Shown: positions 34,424-43,204 of the stretch, piece by piece
Position numbering within the stretch: position 1 is the first letter of the stretch
Layout: each line of letters opens with the position of its first letter
Origin: Chryseobacterium nepalense
Lineage (GTDB): Bacteria; Bacteroidota; Bacteroidia; Flavobacteriales; Weeksellaceae
DNA length: 64,000 bases
NCBI RefSeq assembly: GCF_023195755.1
Contig: NZ_CP096203.1
Location: 2,480,001 to 2,544,000 of the forward strand
Direction of reading: 5' to 3'
Notes under the pieces: generated by a model
What the model was told of the DNA's origin: nothing
Databases searched by the model: none
The model's input: the letters and a program-made list of their open reading frames with translations, nothing else
Position numbers and translations under genes: made by a program

Positions 34424-35074
34424 TTATTTCGCCGCTCCGCTTAGAAAATATTCTGCTTCGGCTTTTCCCCAGTTCGGGTCCAAAGCTGTTTTAGGTTTAA
34501 AAGCATTGAATTTTTCCAGCGCTGTTTTAAACTGCTCAATACCTTTTTCTTTGCTTCCTCCGTATTGTTCAGGAGTAAAATAGGTGTCTTCGGCTTTAAT
34601 GAGGGCTACTCTCGGGTTATTTGGGTCCAGGGTTTCTGCTTTTTTAAGCTCTTCCATGGCTTTCATTCCGTCTGTCATGTATCGTTCTGCGGGATTTTCC
34701 ATCATTTTCAGGGAATACGCCATTTTTCTCAGCAGATGTATTTCAGAATTGTCTTTCCCGGCAATTGCTTCTGCCTGATCCAGATATTTGTCGGCAATGT
34801 CCGCATTGATGGAAAGCTCGGACATTTTACCGGACTGCATCTGCATTCTGCCTTTCTGAAGATAAGCCAATGCGGCATAATAGGAAGGCAGCCACTGGTT
34901 TATTTCCTTTTTCCCGATCCTGTCGAAATCATTAGCCAGAGCCTGGAATTCATCGGTTGATCTGGTGGTTTCCAGTTTTGCAATTTTATCAGACATTATT
35001 TTTTCATAATCTGACTGAGCAAAAGCTGTTAAACTCATCATACTTAAAGCGAAAGTTAAAAAATATTTTCTCAT
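34424..35074 (-). CDS. secreted TPR-like protein
   Basis: 216 residues with a signal peptide (FLTFALSMMSLTAFAQ) and helical repeats of TPR type (LPSYYAALAYLQKGRM; KAMEELKKAETLDPNNPRVALIKAEDTYF). It lies 48 bp downstream of the TonB-dependent receptor gene on the same strand, so it is a likely periplasmic partner of that receptor. The kinase gene follows 115 bp further down. Confidence 0.75.
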   Translation of the reverse strand: MRKYFLTFALSMMSLTAFAQSDYEKIMSDKIAKLETTRSTDEFQALANDFDRIGKKEINQWLPSYYAALAYLQKGRMQMQSGKMSELSINADIADKYLDQAEAIAGKDNSEIHLLRKMAYSLKMMENPAERYMTDGMKAMEELKKAETLDPNNPRVALIKAEDTYFTPEQYGGSKEKGIEQFKTALEKFNAFKPKTALDPNWGKAEAEYFLSGAAK

Positions 35075-35122
35075 TTTTAAATTTTTTTAAAGTTAATAGT
35101 AATGTATTTAATGTAATTTTTA

Positions 35123-37363
35123 TTATAAATTATTGTTGATGGCATCCTGTGTCTTATCAACCCCGAAACTGATGAAAGCACCTATAAAAACGAAAGTATT
35201 TACTGGTGGGACTACCGCAGAACTTCTGTTTCCGTCCATTGAGAAATTATAACCGTAAACATTTTTTGAGCCTAATATATTCGATACACTTAGGACAAGC
35301 ACCGTAAATGCTTTAGCATCTTTCTTCCCTAAATTAGGCAGATAATTAACACTGAAATTCAATGCACTGTAATCTTTAAGCCGACCTTCATGCCTTACAA
35401 AATATTCCTGTTCGCCATTTACATTTTGTGTCGCAATATCATAATACGGACGGCCTTTGGCATAGGTATAAGAAAGATTAAACCCTGTTTTCCATTTCGG
35501 AACAAATCTTTTGGCCACAGCTGAAAGGGTGTGTTCAGAAGCAAAATTAGGTTTCAGACTTACCGGATAATTCATAAAATCTCTTTTTGAATACAGATAA
35601 GAATAGCTGATCCAGTAATCGATGTTTTCAAAAGTCTTTTTATCTCTCCAGAATAATTCAAGCCCTTTTGCAAAACCATAACCATTGTTGTTGTCAGCAG
35701 TCTGAATATACTGATTCTGTCCGTCAATATAACTCAGGTTTTTTACTTTGATCAGGTCATCATACTTTTTATAAAAAGCTTCCAGCCTAAGACTTCTTCC
35801 TTCTGTTGTTCTCTGCACCTGAAAAATATAATGCTGCGCTTTTTGAAAATCCAGATTAGCTGGTCCGTTGATGTATCTGCTTTCCGGATTCTGATAAAAA
35901 ATACCATAAGCGAAAGAAGTAGTCCAGTCTTTTGCAAAACGATACGCTAAAGCCACACGAGGCGCAATATTGCTTTGTTCAAGATACGAAGAGTATTCTG
36001 CCCTAACTCCTATTTTAGCTGATAAATGATTGCTGAATCCCAGGTCTGTTTCTACAAAGGCAGAAGAAATGAGATCCTTGTAATTTTTTTGAACAAAATC
36101 ATTAAAGCTAAGTTTTTCACTGGTTGCATTGAGCTCAAAACCTCCGCGCAATGCACTTATTTTATTTACTTTTCTTTCTAAAACGGTTTTAAAATTAATA
36201 TAATTTCCGTCAGTCAAAAGTTTTGTATTCCCGTTTTCAACATTATTTTTTTCGGTTGAAAAATCAAGATCAGACCGGTTGAAGGAATAAGAAGTTCCCG
36301 CATTCAGCAAATATTTCCCGAATTTCTGTTTGAATGATAAATTATGATAGGTATTTTTTCCTTTCAGTTTTACCAGAGACCAATCATAATCTTCCGGCTC
36401 CAGGCTTTGGGTTTTTACTCCCATCCTGTTGGAATCGTACATTCCGTAATATTTGAAGAAACCTCCTGATTTTGTTTTAATTCTGAAATTAAAATCACCG
36501 TTGAGACTTTCCGGAGCTTCTGAAAAATCAGTATTAAAATTAAAAACATCCTGCATCAGCTTTAAGTTGGAATATCCTACGCTTGCTCCGAAAGATGAGT
36601 TTTTATTATCGGTAAGTCTTTGGAATCCTGCATTTAAAAATATGGGTGAAAATCCGAAATCATAAGAGCTCTGATCCGGAAGATCAACACTTTCCAGCAT
36701 GAGCGCACCGGAAAGCGCCTGTCCGTACAAAGCAGAATATCCACCACTTGAGAACACATTTCCTTTAAAAAGCGAAGTATTAAAACGGTCTCTACCCGCA
36801 ATTCCCGGAACTGAATTCGAAAAATAATTGTTGATAAGACTTCCGTCCATAAAAATTCTGGACTCCGTTCCCGTGCCTCCACGGATAAAAAGACCTTCTG
36901 TTTCACCCACTTTCTGAACTCCAGGCAGATAGTTTAATGCTGAAGAAATCTGTCCGTCTGCTCCGGCCGTTGTGTATATATCGATGGGCGTCAAAAGCGC
37001 TGTTGCTCTTTTTTTGTCGCTGGCCTCAATAGAACCCGCGGATACAACAACGGCATCAATTTCATTGATCTGTTCCCTCAGCTCAGCATTCACGGAAACT
37101 TCCTGATTTTCAATGATAATTGACTTTTCAACTTCAATGTATTTGGGATGCGAAAACACTAATATCTGATTTCCTTTTTCTGAAGTTTCAAAAGAAAAGT
37201 TTCCGTTGGAATCACTTGTTGCTCCGTCATAGGTGTTTTTTAAGCTTACATTTACCTCAGCCACGCCTTTATTTTTGTAGGTTATCCTTCCGGATATTTT
37301 TGTCTGAGCCATGCTTACGGCAAAGAACAAAAGAGTAACAAGAAATAATAGTTTTGTTTTCAT
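35123..37363 (-). CDS. TonB-dependent outer-membrane receptor
   Basis: 746 residues from MKTKLLFLVTLLFFA at 37363. In order: signal peptide, a carboxypeptidase-like (CarboxypepD_reg) domain (about 22-95), a plug domain (LNYLPGVQKVGETEGLFIRGG, about 140-170) and a beta-barrel to the C-terminus. Uptake uses energy from TonB; the substrate is unknown. The frame continues to 37513, but only the internal ATG gives a signal peptide. A -7 box and a LytTR-type operator lie upstream, so the receptor is probably under control of the nearby two-component system. Confidence 0.9.
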   Translation of the reverse strand: MKTKLLFLVTLLFFAVSMAQTKISGRITYKNKGVAEVNVSLKNTYDGATSDSNGNFSFETSEKGNQILVFSHPKYIEVEKSIIIENQEVSVNAELREQINEIDAVVVSAGSIEASDKKRATALLTPIDIYTTAGADGQISSALNYLPGVQKVGETEGLFIRGGTGTESRIFMDGSLINNYFSNSVPGIAGRDRFNTSLFKGNVFSSGGYSALYGQALSGALMLESVDLPDQSSYDFGFSPIFLNAGFQRLTDNKNSSFGASVGYSNLKLMQDVFNFNTDFSEAPESLNGDFNFRIKTKSGGFFKYYGMYDSNRMGVKTQSLEPEDYDWSLVKLKGKNTYHNLSFKQKFGKYLLNAGTSYSFNRSDLDFSTEKNNVENGNTKLLTDGNYINFKTVLERKVNKISALRGGFELNATSEKLSFNDFVQKNYKDLISSAFVETDLGFSNHLSAKIGVRAEYSSYLEQSNIAPRVALAYRFAKDWTTSFAYGIFYQNPESRYINGPANLDFQKAQHYIFQVQRTTEGRSLRLEAFYKKYDDLIKVKNLSYIDGQNQYIQTADNNNGYGFAKGLELFWRDKKTFENIDYWISYSYLYSKRDFMNYPVSLKPNFASEHTLSAVAKRFVPKWKTGFNLSYTYAKGRPYYDIATQNVNGEQEYFVRHEGRLKDYSALNFSVNYLPNLGKKDAKAFTVLVLSVSNILGSKNVYGYNFSMDGNRSSAVVPPVNTFVFIGAFISFGVDKTQDAINNNL

Positions 37364-37380
37364 AGCTTTTATTTTCGATT

Positions 37381-37388
37381 CAAAAGTA
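37381..37388 (-). promoter_or_regulatory. -7 box of the receptor gene
   Basis: Minus-strand TACTTTTG, 18 bp before the ATG at 37363. No TTTG at -33. The gap to the operator is 33 bp, nearly the same as at the 2TM operon (34 bp). Confidence 0.6.
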
Positions 37389-37421
37389 AGATGAATTTTC
37401 ACCTGATATAAATTTTTCTTA

Positions 37422-37451
37422 CCGAATGGTAGAATTTGAATTCTGAACCGT
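37422..37451 (-). promoter_or_regulatory. LytTR-type operator, site 2
   Basis: Read on the minus strand: ACGGTTCAG, 12 bp, ACCATTCGG. Same 9-12-9 layout as site 1 and 24 of 30 identical positions. It lies in the divergent gap between the receptor gene and sodC, with spacing that fits activation of the receptor gene. Confidence 0.7.
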
Positions 37452-37589
37452 TGGTTTTGGTTTAAAGGCCGGAAAAAGACTTTAGAAAAAGAATCTTTTA
37501 CTGCTATTTTCAAAAAGATCCTGAATTCGTAAGGTGTATCCGTAAATGTTTTTTAAATTTAACCTAAAATCACTTTAAATCATTTAAAA

Positions 37590-38093
37590 ATGAAAGCTAA
37601 AACATTATCATTATTGGCAGCGGGTGCTCTGTTTGTAGTTTCGTGCGGAACGACAAACACGTACCAAATCATGTCTAAAAGCAACACACAAACCGGCGGA
37701 ACGGCAAAATTTACCCAAAAGGGCGATGAAGTTGTGATGAAGCTGGATGTAACCAATCTTACTCCGGGAATTCATGCGGTACATATTCACGAAAAAGGTG
37801 ACTGCTCTGCAGCAGACGGAACTTCTACAGGAGGGCACTGGAATCCGGCCAAGGACGATCACGGAAAATGGGGAGCCGAACATTTCCATATGGGAGATAT
37901 CGGAAACCTTACTGCCGATCAGAACGGAAACGCCATGCTGACTTTCAAAACCGACAAATGGTGTCTGGGATGTACAGATGAATCTAAAAATATAATCGGA
38001 AAAGGAATGATTATTCATGCTTCCGCAGACGATTTTCATACTCAGCCTACGGGAAATGCAGGCGGAAGAGTGGGATGTATAGAGATTAAATAA
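37590..38093 (+). CDS. sodC: Cu/Zn superoxide dismutase, lipoprotein
   Basis: 167 residues. The lipoprotein signal ends VVSC (Cys19). Copper-site His residues are in AVHIHEKGDCS, bridging and zinc ligands in GGHWNPAKDDHGKWGAEHFHMGD, and the last copper ligand in MIIHASADD. The Arg in GGRVGCIEI and the paired Cys are in place. It converts superoxide to peroxide and oxygen in the periplasm or at the cell surface. It diverges from the receptor gene. Confidence 0.94.
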   Translation: MKAKTLSLLAAGALFVVSCGTTNTYQIMSKSNTQTGGTAKFTQKGDEVVMKLDVTNLTPGIHAVHIHEKGDCSAADGTSTGGHWNPAKDDHGKWGAEHFHMGDIGNLTADQNGNAMLTFKTDKWCLGCTDESKNIIGKGMIIHASADDFHTQPTGNAGGRVGCIEIK

Positions 38094-38107
38094 AGCCTTA
38101 ATTCAAT

Positions 38108-38150
38108 AAAAAAACCGTTGCCTTCGAGAACCTCAGGCAACGGTTTTTTT
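38108..38150 (+). terminator. sodC terminator
   Basis: AACCGTTGCCT pairs with AGGCAACGGTT around an 11-nt loop, flanked by A and T runs, 14 bp after the sodC stop. It may also serve the convergent protease gene. Confidence 0.9.
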
Positions 38151-38185
38151 GTGCTATTTTGTTACCGGCTTCGCCGATTCAAATT

Positions 38186-40315
38186 TTAAGATTTTACATT
38201 CATATCTGCGATGATGTTCATCGCTTCCTGAAGATAAAGGTCTTTTTTAAGATTTTTGATCCAGATTTCAGATTTCTTTTTGAAAGCTTCATCCTTTTTC
38301 TCTCTTTCGATTTCATTAGGATACATCAAAAACTGAAGTCCGTTTTCAAATTTATTTAGAGATTTGAATTTTTCAATCTGAGCTTTTCTTTGTTTCGTAA
38401 CCTCATTGAACTTATCAATATTCAAAGTAATAGATTCTTCCTTGTCCAGTTGTTCTCTCCATTGTGCGGATTCAAGCAGTAACTGGTATTTGGCATTTTT
38501 CGCCATTCTGTCTGAACTTGCTTTTTCCAAAGCCTGAATATTGAAATAATTAAGTTTCTGGAAGTTGGTGGAAGGTATTTTATCCCAAGCTAAAGCATAA
38601 TCATCATATCGCTCTCCTATTTCAGCATAGGTAAAGAAATCTTTCATTTGTATATCGGAAACAATCCCTTTTCTCTGGGTAGATTCGCCGGTAATTCTAT
38701 AGAATTTCTGAATAGTAAGCTTTAAAGATCCGAAATCATCTTCTGTATTTAAGAATCTGTTAAGATCCACAAAAGTCTGTACCGTTCCCTTTCCGAATGA
38801 CTGTGGAGATCCGATAATCATTGCTCTTCCGTAATCCTGCATTACTCCGGCAAGAATTTCCGAAGCCGAAGCGGAAAGCTCATTCTGCATGATCACCAAC
38901 GGACCCGTCCAGATTGGTGCTTCCTGTTTGTTTTTAAGGGTCTGGATTTTTCCGTTTCCGTCTTTTACCTGAACATAAGGTCCTGCATCCATGAAAAGTC
39001 CCATAATATCCCCTACTTCGGTAAGAGATCCTCCTCCATTATTTCTAAGGTCGAGAACAATCCCTTCAATATTCTGCTGTTTTAGCTTAATGATCTCATT
39101 TTTAATATCATCAGAAGCATTTCTCCCGTTTGGATTTTCAAAATCTGCGTTGAAGCTTGGTAAATTAATGAACCCATATTTTTTTCCGTTCGGAGAATTG
39201 ATGACAATACTTCTTGCGAAGGTATCTTCTATCGCTACTTCTTCGCGGATCATCGTTACATCTTTAATCGTTCCGTCTTTTTTCTGAACAGTTAATGTAA
39301 CAGGTGTTCCTTTTTCCCCTCTGATCAATCGTACCGCTTCATCAGAGAGCATTCCAACAACGTTTACCGCATCTTCCTTAGGTTTAGACTTTACCTTTAA
39401 AATTTTATCCCCTTCTGAAAGCTGTTTGGACTTCCAGGCCGGTGCTCCTATAGTTAAAGCACCCAGATACAGATTCCCTTTTTTCTCCTGGATGATTGCC
39501 CCGATTCCGATTACTTTTCCTGTAAAATTGGTATCGAAGTCTTCTTTATCTTTCGGTGAGTAGTAATTGGTATGAGGATCGAAAACCTCGGTATAAGCAT
39601 TCATATAAACGGTAAACCAATCCATTTTCTTTCTCTTTTTAAATCTCGTAAAGGTTTCTTTTACAAGATCTTTCACCTCATCCGTTGCTTTTTTAATCTT
39701 CTGATCCGGTGCAATAGGCTCGTACTTGATCGTATCTTTCAGCTTATATTTCTGAACAGAATCTTTCTTTTCCTTCTGCGCTTCCTCTTTGCTGTTCATG
39801 GATTCAATTTCCTGAAGAATATTGTATTTAATGAATTTTTTCCACTCATTATACATTTCCTCTTTGTTTGCAGGAGCTTTTTTAATTTTCGGTTCAAGGA
39901 TCAGTGATTCGTCTTCATGAAGGTTGATCGGTTTACTGAAAATATCCTGTGTCATTTTATCGATTTCATCAGCACGCTGGTATAATCTGTCGACTGTAAG
40001 TTTATAAAACGTAAGATCGCCCAGATTAATATAATCATCAAGTTTGGTTTCGTGCTTTGCGAATTCATCCATATCCGACTGCAGGAAATATCTTTTGCCC
40101 GGATCTACCAATTCGAAGTAATGCTTGTAAACATCTTTGGAATACGCATCGTTAATTGGTTTTGGGCTGTAATGCAAATAAGAAAGTGTATTTTTTACGC
40201 TCACCATTATCGTCTGCATCTTTTCATCATCATTTTTAGGCGAGTTGAAACAAAACATTAGACTTGTTAATGGAATTAGGAGTAAAAATTTATTTAGCTT
40301 AAAATTTTTCCACAT
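38186..40315 (-). CDS. prc: carboxy-terminal (tail-specific) processing protease
   Basis: 709 residues of family S41 in the long Prc form. An N-terminal hydrophobic segment with a Cys (LLLIPLTSLMFC) suggests a lipoprotein or anchor. A helical N-domain follows, then a PDZ domain (about 245-330, IGIGAIIQEKKGNLYLGAL). The protease core has the nucleophile Ser in NELSASASEI and the Lys in QSFGKGTVQ. The C-terminal DUF3340-type helical domain completes it. It trims proteins by their C-terminus in the periplasm. Confidence 0.92.
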   Translation of the reverse strand: MWKNFKLNKFLLLIPLTSLMFCFNSPKNDDEKMQTIMVSVKNTLSYLHYSPKPINDAYSKDVYKHYFELVDPGKRYFLQSDMDEFAKHETKLDDYINLGDLTFYKLTVDRLYQRADEIDKMTQDIFSKPINLHEDESLILEPKIKKAPANKEEMYNEWKKFIKYNILQEIESMNSKEEAQKEKKDSVQKYKLKDTIKYEPIAPDQKIKKATDEVKDLVKETFTRFKKRKKMDWFTVYMNAYTEVFDPHTNYYSPKDKEDFDTNFTGKVIGIGAIIQEKKGNLYLGALTIGAPAWKSKQLSEGDKILKVKSKPKEDAVNVVGMLSDEAVRLIRGEKGTPVTLTVQKKDGTIKDVTMIREEVAIEDTFARSIVINSPNGKKYGFINLPSFNADFENPNGRNASDDIKNEIIKLKQQNIEGIVLDLRNNGGGSLTEVGDIMGLFMDAGPYVQVKDGNGKIQTLKNKQEAPIWTGPLVIMQNELSASASEILAGVMQDYGRAMIIGSPQSFGKGTVQTFVDLNRFLNTEDDFGSLKLTIQKFYRITGESTQRKGIVSDIQMKDFFTYAEIGERYDDYALAWDKIPSTNFQKLNYFNIQALEKASSDRMAKNAKYQLLLESAQWREQLDKEESITLNIDKFNEVTKQRKAQIEKFKSLNKFENGLQFLMYPNEIEREKKDEAFKKKSEIWIKNLKKDLYLQEAMNIIADMNVKS

Positions 40316-40435
40316 AAATCTGTAATGTATTTTATTAATTTTTTAAAAAAGTATTTTAATAAGTAGTAATTTTTAATTAACTGTTACAAATTATCAAATT
40401 TAATACCTTCTTTACAAATATCAGATAGTTTTAAG

Positions 40436-40443
40436 TATTTTTG
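40436..40443 (+). promoter_or_regulatory. -7 box of surE
   Basis: TATTTTTG matches TAnnTTTG, 18 bp before the surE ATG. Confidence 0.45.
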
Positions 40444-40461
40444 TTAAAATTTAATTTTAAT

Positions 40462-41232
40462 ATGGAAAAACCACTTATTCTGGTTACTAATGACGACGGG
40501 ATTACAGCACCTGGTATCAGAAATCTTGTAAGTTTTATGAACGAAATCGGAGAAGTAGTTGTTGTAGCACCGAACTCTCCACAAAGCGGTAAAGGTCACG
40601 CCATTACCATCAATTCTACCCTCAGCTACGAAGAAGTTCACCTGGAAGGGCCGCAAAAAGATTTTTCCTGCAGCGGAACTCCTGTAGACTGTGTCAAGAT
40701 GGCACTTGATAAGATATTGCCGAGAAGACCGGATATTGTAGTTTCCGGGATCAATCACGGTGCCAATTCTTCTATTAATGTTATTTACTCCGGGACGATG
40801 TCTGCGGCGGTAGAAGCAGGTGTAGAAAATCTTCCGGCGATCGGTTTTTCACTACTTGATTTCAGCTGGGAAGCAGATTTTACACAAGCAAAAGAATACA
40901 TTCAGAATATTGTTAAAAGAACCCTGGAAAACCCAATGCCTAAAGGGGTTGTTTTAAATGTAAATATTCCGAAACTTTCAAAGGAAGAAATAAAAGGAGT
41001 TAAAGTCTGTAAGCAGGCTCATGCCAAATGGGAAGAAAGCTTTGACGAAAGGGTAAATCCCCACGGAAAAAAATACTACTGGCTTACCGGATATTTCAAT
41101 AATATGGATGAATCTGAAGATGCGGACGAAACAGCTCTGGCTAACGGATACATTTCCATTGTTCCGGTAAAATTCGACCTTACGGCGTATGAGTATATGA
41201 ATACACTGAGTGAAGTAATGAAGTTTGATTAA
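40462..41232 (+). CDS. surE: 5'-/3'-nucleotidase SurE
   Basis: 256 residues from MEKPLILVTNDDGI at 40462. The metal-binding NDDG and the later VSGINHGANSSINVIYSGTMSAA are SurE signatures. The enzyme removes phosphate from nucleoside monophosphates and is linked to stationary-phase survival. The upstream TTG start (40441) lies in the promoter and is rejected. Followed by a terminator. Confidence 0.95.
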   Translation: MEKPLILVTNDDGITAPGIRNLVSFMNEIGEVVVVAPNSPQSGKGHAITINSTLSYEEVHLEGPQKDFSCSGTPVDCVKMALDKILPRRPDIVVSGINHGANSSINVIYSGTMSAAVEAGVENLPAIGFSLLDFSWEADFTQAKEYIQNIVKRTLENPMPKGVVLNVNIPKLSKEEIKGVKVCKQAHAKWEESFDERVNPHGKKYYWLTGYFNNMDESEDADETALANGYISIVPVKFDLTAYEYMNTLSEVMKFD

Positions 41233-41244
41233 ATCTAAATATTG

Positions 41245-41276
41245 AGGCGTAAATTTGTTTTACGCCTTATTTTTTG
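41245..41276 (+). terminator. surE terminator
   Basis: AGGCGTAAA (41245-41253) pairs with TTTACGCCT (41259-41267), followed by TATTTTTT. Confidence 0.85.
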
Positions 41277-41278
41277 TC

Positions 41279-41483
41279 CTTTTGTCTTGAAATCGAAGAT
41301 TCGACGTCGTCAAACAAAAGAACGAAAAGTTTAAGACTTGGGAACTTTTGCTAAAAATTAATTCTATTCTCTAAAAATTCTAAAACTCGCGCGAATTTAA
41401 GATTTGTTCTTCGGTTCAAATAGTTATCTCGCGTCAAACATTAGAATTTTTGACGTTCACAGAATTAATTTTCTTAACGTTCC
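41279..41483. repeat. large composite inverted-repeat element, non-coding
   Basis: The gap after surE holds no gene. AAAATTAATTCT (41354-41365) and AAAAATTCTAA (41373-41383) pair with TTAGAATTTTT (41441-41451) and AGAATTAATTTT (41461-41472), framed by GGAAC and GTTCC. Just upstream CTTTTGT and ACAAAAG (41279-41285, 41314-41320) form a second, smaller repeat. It looks like a MITE-like or REP-like dispersed element. Confidence 0.6.
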
Positions 41484-41548
41484 ATTTCCCTATGTCATAT
41501 TAATTCATAAAATAGCTGTGAAAATTTGTACAAATCTGTGAAGAAAAA

Positions 41549-42952
41549 TTAAAATAAAACTCTATCCTCCCTCCTCAATTCTTCCAGATACTTATCCTTA
41601 TCATCGCGATAAAATAGATTCATGGTTTCAAAAGGAATTAATTTCAGGTCTTTGTTGACAATATGCACGCAGGATTTCTTTACAGCCCGGACATCAAAAT
41701 CGTGAGCATCCATAAAATTCATGATGATAATTCTGAAAAGATTATCATAATCGAGATTAGGAGCAGAAACATCGGGAAGACAGCATAATAACTGATTCAC
41801 TTTAGGTTTTACTTTATCCACAGAAATTCCGGTGCTGAAAATATCCAGCAACTGCATCTGAAGGCCGGTATCCTGCTCGTAGACGATTGTGTTTTTCGTT
41901 TCATTGTTCAGGAGATCAGCAGGATTGATGTATCTTGTTAAAGGAATAATTTCGCCTTCCAGTTTCAGAATATAGCCCATTGCCAAAGCATCCGGATTAC
42001 ACGGAACAGGAATAATATCATCAGAATTCAGAAGTGGAAACTGGTTTAAAATTTCCTGCCTTACTTCGGTCAAGGTAATTTTTTCATGTGCCGAATCATC
42101 CCGGTTTCTTCCGGCAATTTCTACGGGCTGAAAGGTAATTCCGCGAACGCATTTTTGTTTTAAGGCAAAATCAATAATTTTTCCGATCTCATCAATATTC
42201 TTCCCTTTCTGAAGTACAATAACAAGTGTTGTGGAAAGATTTAAGGCATTTAATTTTTCCAAAGCTTTCATCCGAACATCGGTAAGATCTTTTCCCCTGA
42301 AATCTTCCAGAACTTCCGGTTTAAAAGAATCAAACTGAAGATAAATTTCAAATTCCGGAGCGTAGGTAGCCAGTTTTTCTGCAAATCCCGGATCATTGGC
42401 AATTCTTACACCATTGGTATTCAGCATTAAATGCTTAATCGGTTTTGATTTGGCAATATCCATGATTTTAAAAAATTCAGGATGAATGGTTGGCTCGCCT
42501 CCGCTGATCTGGACAACATCCGGCTCTCCTTCATTTTTAACAATGATATCGAACATCGCTTCAATTTCTTCCAGACTTCTGTGGCTTCCGTAATGGGGCG
42601 AAGACATCGCATAACAGGTCGGACAGGTGAGATTGCAACGGTCGGTGACTTCCACAATAGACAGGCAGCTATGTTGCTCATGATCAACACATAAACCACA
42701 ATCATAAGGACACCCGTATTCTACATCTGTTCCAAAATGAACCGGCGTTTCCGAAGCTTTATTGTAATTTCTGATATTTTTATAATACTGAACATCAGAA
42801 GCAATTTTTGTTTTGAAAAATCCGTGATCGGGACATCTTTTGGTCATGAAAACCGCTTCATCTTCAATAATGATCTTTGCGCCTACTCTTTTCAGGCATT
42901 CCGGGCAAAGACTGATGGTATAGTCGTAATAGGTATAGTTTCTTACTGGCAT
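41549..42952 (-). CDS. radical SAM protein with three iron-sulfur motifs, Tes/MJ0619-like
   Basis: 467 residues. An N-terminal metal site has Cys16 and Cys19 (CPEC) and Cys40 in CPDHG. A second cluster motif is CPYDCGLCVDH (81-91). The radical SAM motif CNLTCPTC (106-113) follows, with QISGGEPTIHPEF after it. This three-site order is that of the MJ0619 methyltransferase and tetraether synthase (Tes) group, which act on C-H bonds of lipids or pterins. It ends an operon with a small membrane protein and an Lgt paralogue, so a lipid substrate is plausible. The reaction is not established. Confidence 0.8.
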   Translation of the reverse strand: MPVRNYTYYDYTISLCPECLKRVGAKIIIEDEAVFMTKRCPDHGFFKTKIASDVQYYKNIRNYNKASETPVHFGTDVEYGCPYDCGLCVDHEQHSCLSIVEVTDRCNLTCPTCYAMSSPHYGSHRSLEEIEAMFDIIVKNEGEPDVVQISGGEPTIHPEFFKIMDIAKSKPIKHLMLNTNGVRIANDPGFAEKLATYAPEFEIYLQFDSFKPEVLEDFRGKDLTDVRMKALEKLNALNLSTTLVIVLQKGKNIDEIGKIIDFALKQKCVRGITFQPVEIAGRNRDDSAHEKITLTEVRQEILNQFPLLNSDDIIPVPCNPDALAMGYILKLEGEIIPLTRYINPADLLNNETKNTIVYEQDTGLQMQLLDIFSTGISVDKVKPKVNQLLCCLPDVSAPNLDYDNLFRIIIMNFMDAHDFDVRAVKKSCVHIVNKDLKLIPFETMNLFYRDDKDKYLEELRREDRVLF

Positions 42953-42961
42953 AATTTATTT

Positions 42962-43195
42962 TTACATTCCTCCACAGACGAAGCCACTGATCAGCCCGCC
43001 AACAAGCATTGATATTAAAACTGTTTTCCAGAACTGTTTACTCGTAAATTTTCTTTTATTATCCCATTCGTAAATGATCTGTACAAAAGCTGCTACAAAG
43101 ACTGAAACAACCAAAAGTACAACTAAAATGATTGCTATTATGAATATAACTAAGCCAGTGAGATCTCCAACTTCAAGTAATGTTAATAATTTCAT
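42962..43195 (-). CDS. small two-helix membrane protein
   Basis: 77 residues: a long membrane helix (about 14-40, VIFIIAIILVVLLVVSVFVAAF), a charged loop (YEWDNKRKFTSKQFWKT) and a second helix ending GGLISGFVCGGM. It lies 9 bp from the radical SAM gene and 9 bp from the Lgt-like gene, all on one strand, so it belongs to the same unit. Family not recognised. Confidence 0.7.
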   Translation of the reverse strand: MKLLTLLEVGDLTGLVIFIIAIILVVLLVVSVFVAAFVQIIYEWDNKRKFTSKQFWKTVLISMLVGGLISGFVCGGM

Positions 43196-43204
43196 GAGTA
43201 ATAT

